From: Jannaschia sp. Os4
GTDB taxonomy: Bacteria; Pseudomonadota; Alphaproteobacteria; Rhodobacterales; Rhodobacteraceae
Assembly (NCBI RefSeq): GCF_016820245.1
Contig: NZ_JAFCAR010000004.1
Location: 372,001-436,000, forward strand
Length of the DNA stretch: 64,000 nucleotides
Direction: 5' to 3'
This document shows positions 1 to 8,105 of this stretch, piece by piece. The position numbers and the translations under genes were made by a program. The stretch's first letter is position 1, and each line of letters begins with the position of its first letter. The notes under the pieces were generated by a model. That model was not told the DNA's origin. It searched no databases and saw only the letters and a list, made by a program, of their open reading frames with translations.

Positions 1-73
1 CCACGCGGCGACCTTGCAGGGCCACCGCGCAGGCGTGGGCGAGGCCGGCGATCCCGGCCCCGCAGACGATCAC
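1..73 (-). CDS. FAD-dependent oxidoreductase, N-terminal fragment (runs off left edge)
   Basis: Only the first two dozen codons are inside the window. Read on the minus strand they encode a beta strand followed by G-A-G-I-A-G, the GxGxxG turn of an FAD-binding Rossmann fold, so this is the start of a flavoprotein (oxidoreductase or monooxygenase type). The start is uncertain. The first standard codon is the GTG at 73, but the frame stays open upstream into the end of dksA, where no ATG is available. It follows dksA on the same strand by about 14 bases and may be co-transcribed. The substrate cannot be inferred from this fragment. Confidence 0.55.
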   Translation of the reverse strand, partial: MIVCGAGIAGLAHACAVALQGRRV

Positions 74-86
74 GTCGGCCGTGGCG

Positions 87-509
87 TCAGTCGTCGCTAT
101 GGACCCGCTCGCGGCGCTCGTGACGCTCCTGCGCCTCCAGCGACATCGTCGCGATGGGCCGCGCGTCGAGGCGGCGCAGCGAGATCGGGTCGCCCGTCAC
201 CTCGCAGTAGCCGTACTCCCCCTCGTCGATCCGGCGCAGCGCCGAGTCGATTTTGGAGATCAGCTTGCGCTGCCGGTCCCGCGTCCGCAGTTCCAGCGCG
301 CGGTCCGTCTCCTCGGAGGCGCGGTCCACCACGTCGGGCGTGTTGCGCGCCGCGCCCTGCAGCCCCTCGATGGTGGTCTGGGTCTCCTCGATCAGCTCGA
401 GCTTCCACGCCAGCAGCTTGCGGCGGAAGTACTCGACCTGGCGGTCGTTCATGAACGGCTCATCCTCTGCGGGGATGTAGTCGCTCGGAAGAAAGGTCTC
501 GGCTTTCAT
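87..509 (-). CDS. dksA: DksA/TraR-family RNA polymerase regulator, single-cysteine type
   Basis: A 140-residue DksA-like secondary-channel regulator of RNA polymerase, which with ppGpp adjusts transcription during starvation. The coiled-coil tip motif DxxDxA is present as D59, D62, A64. The C-terminal finger keeps the fold signature (Y-G-Y-C at 99-102) but only C102 of the usual four cysteines remains. The others are replaced by T, S and Q, so zinc binding is unlikely. Single-cysteine DksA proteins are known and active in Rhodobacter. The start at 509 is chosen because a GAGGGAG ribosome site lies just upstream; an open extension toward 602 has no such site. It is divergent from the MoxR gene. 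Confidence 0.9.
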   Translation of the reverse strand: MKAETFLPSDYIPAEDEPFMNDRQVEYFRRKLLAWKLELIEETQTTIEGLQGAARNTPDVVDRASEETDRALELRTRDRQRKLISKIDSALRRIDEGEYGYCEVTGDPISLRRLDARPIATMSLEAQERHERRERVHSDD

Positions 510-697
510 AACTGGCTCCCTCTCGGGGCCCCCGCACACCGAAGTTCTTCCCTCGGGCCCCTCGCGTGAAGGCGCCTTACGCCCTCCCCCGCCCCTTGTC
601 ACGGGGAGGGATCGTGCGACCGGTCACAAGGTTGCGCGTCCGCCACCGGGATATAGGGTCCGGCCGGATTTCCGCCGCAAGATGAGGCATCCCGCGC

Positions 698-1564
698 ATG
701 GCTCCCACCGACCGCAAGACGCCCCCCCGATTCGAGGGCACCGATGCCTATGTCGCCACCGACGACCTGCGGATCGCGGTGAACGCGGCGATCGCGCTCG
801 GCCGCCCGCTCCTCGTCAAGGGCGAGCCGGGGACCGGCAAGACCGAACTGGCGCGGCAGGTGGCCGAGGGGCTGGGGATGGACCTGCTCGAATGGGGCGT
901 GAAGTCCACCACCCGCGCGCAGCAGGGCCTCTACGAGTACGACGCCGTGTCCCGCCTGCGCGACAGCCAACTCGGCGACGAGCGGGTCAGCGACATCGCC
1001 AACTACATCCGCCGCGGCAAGCTGTGGGAGGCGTTCGACCGCGACGAGCGCTGCGTCCTGCTGATCGACGAGATCGACAAGGCCGACATCGAGTTCCCCA
1101 ACGACCTGCTGCAGGAGTTGGACCGGATGGAGTTCCACGTCTACGAGACCGGCGAGACCGTGCGCGCGCGGCACCGCCCCGTGGTCATCATCACGTCCAA
1201 CAACGAGAAGGAGCTGCCCGACGCCTTCCTGCGGCGGTGCTTCTTCCACTACATCCGCTTCCCCGACGCCGAGACGCTGGCCCAGATCGTGCGCGTCCAC
1301 TTCCCCGACATCCGCGACGACCTCTTGGGCACGGCGCTGACGCGGTTCTACGCCATCCGCGAGCAGCGCGGCGTGAAGAAAAAGCCGTCCACCTCCGAGG
1401 TGCTCGACTGGCTCAAGCTGCTCCTCGCCGAGGATCTGACGGCCGCAGACCTCAAGCAGGACCCCAAGGACGCCCTGCCCCGCCTGCATGGCGCGCTGCT
1501 GAAGAACGAGCAGGACGTGGCGTTGTTCGAGCGGCTGGCCTTCCTCGCACGGGGGCAGAGGTAG
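698..1564 (+). CDS. MoxR/CbbQ-type AAA+ ATPase
   Basis: A 288-residue AAA+ ATPase of the MoxR family, which act as chaperones that insert cofactors or remodel partner proteins. Walker A is GEPGTGKT at 42-49, Walker B ends in D124-E125, sensor 1 is the asparagine pair 168-169, and an arginine pair at about 176-177 could supply the arginine finger. The length is normal for a single-domain MoxR. Relatives are usually followed by a von Willebrand A (CoxE-like) partner. Here the next gene is convergent on the other strand, so the partner is not adjacent. Its target is unknown. Confidence 0.88.
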   Translation: MAPTDRKTPPRFEGTDAYVATDDLRIAVNAAIALGRPLLVKGEPGTGKTELARQVAEGLGMDLLEWGVKSTTRAQQGLYEYDAVSRLRDSQLGDERVSDIANYIRRGKLWEAFDRDERCVLLIDEIDKADIEFPNDLLQELDRMEFHVYETGETVRARHRPVVIITSNNEKELPDAFLRRCFFHYIRFPDAETLAQIVRVHFPDIRDDLLGTALTRFYAIREQRGVKKKPSTSEVLDWLKLLLAEDLTAADLKQDPKDALPRLHGALLKNEQDVALFERLAFLARGQR

Positions 1565-1567
1565 GCG

Positions 1568-2902
1568 TCACTCCTCGGGCGCGGCCGCCGTCAGCAGGTT
1601 CGGCGACCGCTCCCGCTCGGCCTGCGCCAGCCCCTCCATCTCCGGCTCGGGCGTCACGTCCTCGGCCTCGGCCGCCGGAAGGGCGGCGGGCTCGCTCTCG
1701 GACAGGACGACCTCGTCGGGGCGGTTCTCCGCGTCCGGCAGATCCACCACCGGCAGGCCGCCCCCGAGCAGGTTGAGGCGGTAGGTCGGCTCGGGCAGGC
1801 CGATGTCGGCGCGTGTCAGCGCGTCCATCACCAGCCGGATCGCCTCGGACCGCGCGACCGGCCAGAGCGCGGCGGTCTGATCGACCCACGCGAAGTATTG
1901 CATGTCGATGGTCGAGGCGCCGATGTTGTCGATCCACGCCTGCGGCGGCGGCTGGTCCAGCACGAAGTCCAGGCCGCGCAGCACCTCAAGCCCGATGCGC
2001 TTGGCCTCGGCCGGGTCGTCGCCGGGATCGATCCCGAGGACGAAGCCGAAGCGCCGCTGCGGGTTGCGGGTGAAGTTCAGGATCTTCGCCTTGAAGACGG
2101 TGGCGTTGGGGATCCGCAGGTGGTTGCCGTCGGGATCGAGCAGGATCGTCGCCCGCGAGGTCAGGCGCACCACCGTGCCGAGGTCGCCCTCGATCTCCAC
2201 GAGGTCGTCGGGGCGGAACGGCTGGCGCAGCGACAGCAGCACCGAGGCGATGAAGTTCTCGACCGTGTCGCGGACCGCGAAGCCCACCGCGAGGCCCACG
2301 ATCCCCGCCGCACCGAACACGCCGGCGAGGATGCCGGTCAGGTTCAGGATGTCGAGCGCGACGACGACCCCGAGCAGGACCGCCACAAGGCGCAGCACCA
2401 TCCGGTAGATCTCGGCGATGAAGGCGTTCGGCGCGAGGCGGTCCCACGGTCGCCTCCACCCCGCGAGCATCCAGCCCAGCGTCGCGACGGCAAGGCCCGC
2501 GAAGAGCGCGACGAGCAGGAGCGGCGTGAACGCGACGGCCTGCTCGATCCGGGCGCGGAACCGGTCGGCGAGCGGGTCGATCCGGTCGGCGATGTCGGTG
2601 CTCGCCGCGATCTCGTTCTCGACGGCGACGACGCCCTGCACCCGCGCGGCGAGGTCGTCCAGCCGGGCGGCGTCCGCGTCGATCACCTCGCCGGAGAAGG
2701 TGACGATCCCCTCGCGCACCTCGACCTCGACGGCGTCGAAGCCGTCGAGCTCGGCGACGATCCCCTCGATCCGGCGCTCGATCGCCGCGTCCGAGGTGGC
2801 GTCGGCCTCCACGGCGATCTCGCCGTTCGGCTGCCCTTCCTCCTGCGCGTGGGCCGCGAGCGGCAGGAGCAGCGCGAGGACGAGGGCGAGGGTGCGGATC
2901 AT
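1568..2902 (-). CDS. MscS-family mechanosensitive channel with N-terminal BON domain
   Basis: A 444-residue inner-membrane channel that would release osmolytes on hypo-osmotic shock. Order of parts: signal peptide (1-19, ending A-H-A), a BON domain at about 35-100 in the periplasm, three hydrophobic segments at about 125-148, 168-190 and 191-212 (the last glycine/alanine-rich, as in the MscS pore helix), the MscS beta domain, and an acidic C-terminal tail from about 390. The start at 2902 overlaps the stop of the upstream phosphohexomutase by ATGA, so the two are probably translationally coupled. The BON fusion suggests attachment of the channel to the envelope, which is inference. Confidence 0.9.
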   Translation of the reverse strand: MIRTLALVLALLLPLAAHAQEEGQPNGEIAVEADATSDAAIERRIEGIVAELDGFDAVEVEVREGIVTFSGEVIDADAARLDDLAARVQGVVAVENEIAASTDIADRIDPLADRFRARIEQAVAFTPLLLVALFAGLAVATLGWMLAGWRRPWDRLAPNAFIAEIYRMVLRLVAVLLGVVVALDILNLTGILAGVFGAAGIVGLAVGFAVRDTVENFIASVLLSLRQPFRPDDLVEIEGDLGTVVRLTSRATILLDPDGNHLRIPNATVFKAKILNFTRNPQRRFGFVLGIDPGDDPAEAKRIGLEVLRGLDFVLDQPPPQAWIDNIGASTIDMQYFAWVDQTAALWPVARSEAIRLVMDALTRADIGLPEPTYRLNLLGGGLPVVDLPDAENRPDEVVLSESEPAALPAAEAEDVTPEPEMEGLAQAERERSPNLLTAAAPEE

Positions 2903-4335
2903 GCGGGCGGCTCCGGCAGGTCTTGGTCGTATCGCCCCACCTCGGGGTGGCGGCGCAGCAGCGCGGTGACGTCCGCGAGGATCGCGCGCAACTCCGAATG
3001 GGAGGTGGGGCTCTCGCAGACGACGACCAGGTTCGGCGTATTGGAGGACGCGCGCACGAGCGCCCATGCCCCGCCCTCCAGCTCGGCGCGGGCGCCGTCG
3101 ACCTCGACGACACGCGCGATCCGCCGCCCGCCGAGGCGGCCGGCTGCGGCGAGGTCGGCGGCGACGCGCGCGGCGACCGCGTCCTTGGCGTCGTCGGCGC
3201 AGGCCGGCGAGAGGGTCGGCGTGTTCCACGTCCGCGGCAGGTCGGCCGCGAGGTCGGCGAGGGGTCGCCCCGTCCGGTCCATCAGCGCGCACAGCTCGAC
3301 CGCGAGGCGCAGCCCGTCGTCGTAGCCCCGCCCGAGCGGCCCGCCGAAATAGGCGTGGCCGGACTTCTCGATGCCCAGCATCGCCCCGGTCTCCGCCATG
3401 CGCGCCTTGACGTGGCTGTGGCCCGTGCGGACCACCTCGACCGTCGCGCCCTGCCCCGCGAGCACCGGGTCGGCGGCGAAGAGGCCCGTCGACTTCACGT
3501 CGATCACGATGCCCATCCCCGGGTGACGCGGGGCGAGGGCGCGGGCGAGGAGGAGGCCCGCGAGGTCGGCGAAGAGGGGCCGTCCGTCCGCGTCCACCGC
3601 GCCGCAGCGGTCCCCGTCCCCGTCGAAGGCGAGGCCGAGGTCCGCGCCGCTCCGCCGCACGGTCGCGCCGAGGTCGTCCAGCATCGCGAGCGCCTCCGGG
3701 TTGGGGTCGTGGTGGGGGAAGGCCGCGTCGAGCGTGCAGTGCCGCTCCACGACCTCCGCCCCGATCCGGCGCAGGAGGTCGGGGGCGAAGACCCCCGCCG
3801 TCCCGTTGCCGCAGGCGACCACGACGCGCAGCGGGTGCGCCAGCCGGGCGGACGCGAGGTCGTCGAGGTAGGCGCTCCGCATCCCCCGTTCCGCGACGCG
3901 CCGCCCGCCGGGCCGCTCCGGCGCGCGCCCCACCATGTCCCGCAGCTCCGCCATGTCCGCGGGACGGTGCGTGAGCGGCGCGGCCAAGCCCATCTTGAGC
4001 CCCGTCCACCCGTTCGGATTGTGCGAGGCCGTCACCATCGCCACCGGCCCCACGCCGAGGCGGTCGCGCGCGAAGTAGGCGGTCGGCGTCAGGCATAGGC
4101 CGATGTCGCGCACCACGGCGCCGCCCGCCGCGAGGCCCTCCGCCACCGCGTCGGCCACCATCCCGGAATAGCCGCGGAAGTCGCGGCCGAGCACGACCTC
4201 GCGCCCCGCGCCCCTCGCCTGCATCTGCGCCGCGAAGGCGAGGCCCACCGCCCGCATCCCGTCCGCGTCGACCTCGGCGCCCCACCGCCAGCGCGCGTCG
4301 CAGGCCCGGAAGCCGGAAGGGTGGAGGAGCGTCAT
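2899..4335 (-). CDS. phosphomannomutase/phosphoglucomutase (alpha-D-phosphohexomutase)
   Basis: A 478-residue cytoplasmic phosphohexomutase interconverting hexose 1- and 6-phosphates for polysaccharide precursor supply. The phosphoserine loop T-A-S-H-N-P is at 102-107 (catalytic S104), the magnesium site D-G-D-G-D-R at 238-243, and the sugar-specificity loop G-I-E-K-S-G-H at about 321-327. The length suits the ManB/AlgC group. It is the first gene of a pair with the MscS channel. The capsule-export genes 1.5 kb downstream could use sugars made through this step, but the sequence does not prove a link. Mannose versus glucose preference cannot be read from motifs. Confidence 0.92.
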   Translation of the reverse strand: MTLLHPSGFRACDARWRWGAEVDADGMRAVGLAFAAQMQARGAGREVVLGRDFRGYSGMVADAVAEGLAAGGAVVRDIGLCLTPTAYFARDRLGVGPVAMVTASHNPNGWTGLKMGLAAPLTHRPADMAELRDMVGRAPERPGGRRVAERGMRSAYLDDLASARLAHPLRVVVACGNGTAGVFAPDLLRRIGAEVVERHCTLDAAFPHHDPNPEALAMLDDLGATVRRSGADLGLAFDGDGDRCGAVDADGRPLFADLAGLLLARALAPRHPGMGIVIDVKSTGLFAADPVLAGQGATVEVVRTGHSHVKARMAETGAMLGIEKSGHAYFGGPLGRGYDDGLRLAVELCALMDRTGRPLADLAADLPRTWNTPTLSPACADDAKDAVAARVAADLAAAGRLGGRRIARVVEVDGARAELEGGAWALVRASSNTPNLVVVCESPTSHSELRAILADVTALLRRHPEVGRYDQDLPEPPA

Positions 4336-4447
4336 GGGCCACGCCTAGCGGCGCGCGCGCCACCGTGCCAGCGCGACTCCCCGCCCCGCATTGCCCCCTC
4401 CGGCCCCAGCGGCTAGGCGGTGCCGGCACAACGACCGGGGGGCTGCG

Positions 4448-5746
4448 GTGTATCGCGTCTGGAACTTCGTCACGAACTACTCGCTGCTGCTGATCCTCGG
4501 CGCGCTCATCGCGCTCGTCTGGGCCAACGTGGACGCGCATTCCTACCACGTCGTCGTCGAGTATCCCCTCTGGTTCAACGACTACGTCGGCATCTCGCTG
4601 GAGAAGTGGGTCAAGGTGATGGGCGAGGACGCGAGCGCCTTCGGCATCCACGAAACCGAGAAGGTGCTGACCGCCCACTACCTCGTGAACGACGTGCTGA
4701 TGGCGCTGTTCTTCGCCATCGCCGCCAAGGAGGTGTGGGAGGCGGTCATCCTCAAGAACGGCTCCCTGCGGGGCAAGAAGGCGGCCACGCCGCTCTTCGC
4801 GACCTTCGGGGGCATGGCCGGGCCGATCGCGGTCTATCTCGGCCTCGCGGCGATCATGGGGTCCGAGACCTACGACGCCGTCGCCAACGGCTGGGCGATC
4901 CCCACCGCGACCGACATCGCGTTCTCCTACCTCGTCGGACGCCTCGTGTTCGGTGCGGGCCACCCCGCTGTCCGGTTCCTGCTGCTGCTGGCCATCGCGG
5001 ACGACGCGGCGGGCCTGATCATCCTCGCGATCTTCTACCCGTCGGGCGACCTCGCGCCGGTCTGGCTGCTGCTGTCCTTCGGCGCCGCGCTGGGGGTGTT
5101 CTTCCTCGCCAACTGGCTCCCCCGCAAGCTGGACCGGGGCGACCAGACGCGCCGCCGCTCGACCTGGGTCCGCCAGAAGCTCAACTTCTGGCCCTACGCC
5201 ATCGCGGGCGCGCTGTCGTGGTTCGGCTTCGCCCAGTCGGGGCTGCACCCGGCGCTCGGCCTGCTGCCGATCGTCCCGACCATCCCGCACGCGGACCGGG
5301 CCTTCGGCATCTTCTCCGAGGCGGAGCAGTACCTCACCGACCTGCTCAACCAGATGGAGCACGCGCTCAAGCACCCCGTGGAGGTCGTGCTGTTCTTCTT
5401 CGGCCTGTTCAACGCGGGCGTGGAGTTCAAGGACATCGGCGACGCGACGTGGCTGGTGCTGGCGGGCCTGATCATCGGCAAGCCGTTCGGCGTGCTTCTG
5501 TTCGGCTGGCTCGGGGCGGGACCGCTGAAGCTTGGCCTGCCGCAGGGCATGAAGACCTCCGACCTCTTCGTGATCGGCTGCGTCGCGGCCATCGGCTTCA
5601 CCGTCTCGCTCTTCGTGGCCTCCGTGGCCTTCGAGCCGGGGCCGGTCCAGTCGGCGGCGAAGATGGGCGCGCTGTTCAGCTTCGGCGCGGCGCTGCTGTC
5701 GATCGTGGCCGGCAAGCTGACCCGGGTCCAGAAGCAGCCCGGCTGA
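4448..5746 (+). CDS. nhaA: Na+/H+ antiporter NhaA
   Basis: A 432-residue inner-membrane Na+/H+ antiporter for sodium and pH homeostasis. It has about a dozen hydrophobic segments. The two signature regions are present: T-A-T-D-I-A-F-S, with its aspartate at about 156 (equivalent to E. coli D133), and A-I-A-D-D-A-A-G-L, with the essential aspartate pair at about 185-186. I choose the GTG at 4448 because a run of six G lies five bases upstream and the protein then begins directly before the first helix; a TTG at 4391 would add 19 residues. A strong hairpin follows the stop. Expression from a monocistronic unit is likely. Confidence 0.92.
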   Translation: MYRVWNFVTNYSLLLILGALIALVWANVDAHSYHVVVEYPLWFNDYVGISLEKWVKVMGEDASAFGIHETEKVLTAHYLVNDVLMALFFAIAAKEVWEAVILKNGSLRGKKAATPLFATFGGMAGPIAVYLGLAAIMGSETYDAVANGWAIPTATDIAFSYLVGRLVFGAGHPAVRFLLLLAIADDAAGLIILAIFYPSGDLAPVWLLLSFGAALGVFFLANWLPRKLDRGDQTRRRSTWVRQKLNFWPYAIAGALSWFGFAQSGLHPALGLLPIVPTIPHADRAFGIFSEAEQYLTDLLNQMEHALKHPVEVVLFFFGLFNAGVEFKDIGDATWLVLAGLIIGKPFGVLLFGWLGAGPLKLGLPQGMKTSDLFVIGCVAAIGFTVSLFVASVAFEPGPVQSAAKMGALFSFGAALLSIVAGKLTRVQKQPG

Positions 5747-5757
5747 GGAACCAATCC

Positions 5758-5788
5758 CCTCCGCCGCGCCCGATTGGGGCGGCGGAGG
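5758..5788 (+). terminator. terminator-like hairpin after nhaA
   Basis: The left arm CCTCCGCCGC pairs with GCGGCGGAGG around a GATT loop, with three more G-C pairs and one bulged G. It starts 12 bases after the nhaA stop and precedes the capsule-export ATPase. No T run follows, so it may be Rho-assisted or only protect the 3' end. Confidence 0.6.
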
Positions 5789-5877
5789 CCTGCCCGCGTC
5801 ACATTGAAGCCCCACGCCGAGGTTAACCCTCCGTGAGGACGTGCCCATTATGGAAGGGCGCGACGCACGAGGGGCCG

Positions 5878-6531
5878 ATGCTCGAGTTCGACCAAGTCTC
5901 CAAGTCCTTCTGGACGGGGAAGAGCCGGAAGGTGATCCTCGACCGGGCCTCGTTCCGGGTGGAGCTGGGGCGCTCGATGGGCATCCTCGCGCCCAACGGC
6001 ACCGGCAAGACGACCCTCATCAACATGATGGCGGGCCTCGAGAAGCCCGACGAGGGCGAGGTGCGGCGCCTTTGCCGCGTTTCGTTCCCGCTCGGCTTCA
6101 TGGGCGGGGTGAACCACCGCAACACCGCGACGGACAACGCCCGCTTCATCGCCACGCTCTACGGGCTGGACCCCGACTACGTCGAGGCGTTCTGCCGCTA
6201 CATCGCCGGGATCGGCGAGTACTTCGACATGCCAGTGGGCACCTACAGCCAAGGCATGCGGGCGCGGTTGTCGTTCTCGCTGATGCTGGCGCTGGAGTTC
6301 GACATCTACCTCATCGACGAGGGCATGCCCGCCACCACCGACGTCGAGTTCAACCGCCGGGCCGGCTCCGTGCTGCGCGACCGGCTGGCGCAGGCGACCG
6401 TCGTCATCGTATCCCATCAGGCCGAGACCTTGGAGAAATACGCCGCGGAGGCGGCGGTGCTGCGCGACGGCAAGCTCCACCAGTTCGGATCGCTCGAGGA
6501 GGCCAAGGCGCTCTATGACTACACGGCCTAA
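5878..6531 (+). CDS. capsular polysaccharide export ABC transporter, ATP-binding protein (KpsT/CtrD type)
   Basis: A 217-residue ATPase that would power export of a lipid-linked polysaccharide across the inner membrane. Walker A is A-P-N-G-T-G-K-T-T (38-46), the ABC signature is S-Q-G-M-R (124-128, the variant seen in KpsT/BexA-type exporters), and Walker B ends D147-E148. The start at 5878 is preceded by AGGGG; an upstream in-frame extension lacks a ribosome site. The stop lies 17 bases inside the next gene, a KpsE-like protein, so the two are coupled. The membrane permease (KpsM/CtrC type) normally found beside them is not in this window. Confidence 0.9.
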   Translation: MLEFDQVSKSFWTGKSRKVILDRASFRVELGRSMGILAPNGTGKTTLINMMAGLEKPDEGEVRRLCRVSFPLGFMGGVNHRNTATDNARFIATLYGLDPDYVEAFCRYIAGIGEYFDMPVGTYSQGMRARLSFSLMLALEFDIYLIDEGMPATTDVEFNRRAGSVLRDRLAQATVVIVSHQAETLEKYAAEAAVLRDGKLHQFGSLEEAKALYDYTA

Positions 6532-8089
6532 GGCGCGGCGCTACCGCATCCGACCCGACATGTCCCTCGCCCTGCCCCGGGCGGAGGGCAACGCGGCCGT
6601 GGACGTGGCCGCCGTCGAGGCGGAGGTCGCCGCCCCCGCAGCCCCCGCGCCCGCCGCGGCGGCCTCCGAGGAGTTCACCGGGCGCCAGCTCCGCCTCGCC
6701 CGCCGCATCGCGCAGAAGAACGGGATCGTCGCCGCCACGGACCGGGAGGCGGTCGACAAGCTGCGCGCCGCCGGCATCGACCCGTTCGACCGCTCCAACG
6801 CGATGGCCCTCGTGCCCGCCGCCCAAGCCGCGTCCACGGGCGGCTCGACCGCCTTGGCCAAGATCGAGACCGCGCAGGTGCCCGCGCACCGGGCGAACCG
6901 TCCCGCGGCCCCGGCACCGGGCGCGGGCGACGCCGAGCGGGCGGACGCGATCCAGAAGATCCAGCGCGACATCGCCCGGCGCAGGCGCCGCCGTCTCGCG
7001 CTCCTCGGCATTCGGCTCGGGTTCTTCGTGGGCCTGCCGACGCTCGTGGCGGGCTTCTACTTCTACGTCATGGCGACGCCCATGTACGCCACCCAGTCCG
7101 AGATCGTGATCCAGCAGGCCGACGCCGCCTCCGCCGCCGGGGCGGGTATCGGGGGGCTGTTCTCCGGGACGGGCCTCGCCACCCAGCAGGACAGCATCGG
7201 GGTGCAGTCCTACCTGCTCTCGCGCACCGCGCTGGAGCGGCTCGACGCCGACCTCGGGTTCACCGCGCACTTCTCGGACCCCACGATCGACCCGCTCCAG
7301 CGGCTCGAGCCGGACGCCACGCAGGAGGACGCCTACGCGCTCTACAAGCGCAAGGTCTCCATCGGCTACGACCCGACCGAGGGCCTCATCAAGATGGAGG
7401 TCGTGGCCGCCGACCCCGCCACCTCCGCCGCCTTCTCCGAGGCGCTGATCGGCTACGCGGAGGAGGAGGTGGACCAGCTGACCGCCCGCCTGCGTGCCGA
7501 CCAGATGGCGGGGGCGGAGCAGTCCTTCGAGCGCGCCGACGCCCGGATGCGCGAGGCGCAGGACCGGGTCGTGGACCTGCAGGAGACCTTGGGCGTCGTG
7601 TCGGCCGAGGCCGAGCTGTCGAGCCGCTACCAGCAGATCGGGGCCATCGAGACGGAGCTGCGGGCCGAGCGGCTGCGCCTCGACGGGCTGCAGTCGGTCC
7701 AGCGCCCGAACCGGAGCCGGGTCGAGGTCGCCCAGCGCAACATCCAGCAACTGGAGGCGGAGCTCGCCGTGCTGCGCGACGGCCTGACCGAGAGCCGCAC
7801 GGACGACGCCAACCTCGCCCGCGTCACCGCCGAGCTCGGCGTGGCGCAGATCGACCTCGAGACGCGGCAGCTCCTGCTGCAGCAGGCCGCGCAGCAGATG
7901 GAGATGGCCCGCATCGAGGCGAACCGCCAGACTCGCTACCTCTCGACCCCCGTGCCGCCCACGCCGCCGGACGAGGCGACCTACCCGCGCTCCTTCGAGA
8001 ACACCGCGCTGGCCTTCCTCGTCTTCGCGGGCATCTACCTGATGCTTTCGCTCACGGCGGCGATCCTGCGCGAGCAGGTGAGCAGCTAG
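6515..8089 (+). CDS. capsule export inner-membrane/periplasmic adaptor (KpsE/CtrB-type PCP protein)
   Basis: A 524-residue polysaccharide co-polymerase-type protein that would link the ABC exporter to an outer-membrane channel. It has an unusually long, alanine-rich, positively charged cytoplasmic N-terminus (about 160 residues), one membrane helix at about 164-187, a periplasmic region with long coiled coils at about 330-470 rich in Q, E, A and L, and a second membrane helix at about 498-518. This two-helix layout is that of KpsE. It overlaps the ATPase gene by 17 bases. The extended N-terminus could carry a recognition function, which I cannot identify. Confidence 0.85.
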   Translation: MTTRPKARRYRIRPDMSLALPRAEGNAAVDVAAVEAEVAAPAAPAPAAAASEEFTGRQLRLARRIAQKNGIVAATDREAVDKLRAAGIDPFDRSNAMALVPAAQAASTGGSTALAKIETAQVPAHRANRPAAPAPGAGDAERADAIQKIQRDIARRRRRRLALLGIRLGFFVGLPTLVAGFYFYVMATPMYATQSEIVIQQADAASAAGAGIGGLFSGTGLATQQDSIGVQSYLLSRTALERLDADLGFTAHFSDPTIDPLQRLEPDATQEDAYALYKRKVSIGYDPTEGLIKMEVVAADPATSAAFSEALIGYAEEEVDQLTARLRADQMAGAEQSFERADARMREAQDRVVDLQETLGVVSAEAELSSRYQQIGAIETELRAERLRLDGLQSVQRPNRSRVEVAQRNIQQLEAELAVLRDGLTESRTDDANLARVTAELGVAQIDLETRQLLLQQAAQQMEMARIEANRQTRYLSTPVPPTPPDEATYPRSFENTALAFLVFAGIYLMLSLTAAILREQVSS

Positions 8090-8105
8090 ACCGCCCCGCC
8101 CCTCC

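Noticed and set aside
1568..5848. One very long minus-strand open frame of about 1400 codons
   Set aside because: Only its 3' part (1568-2902) is a real gene. The rest is antisense to nhaA or out of frame with the phosphohexomutase. High GC leaves such frames open.
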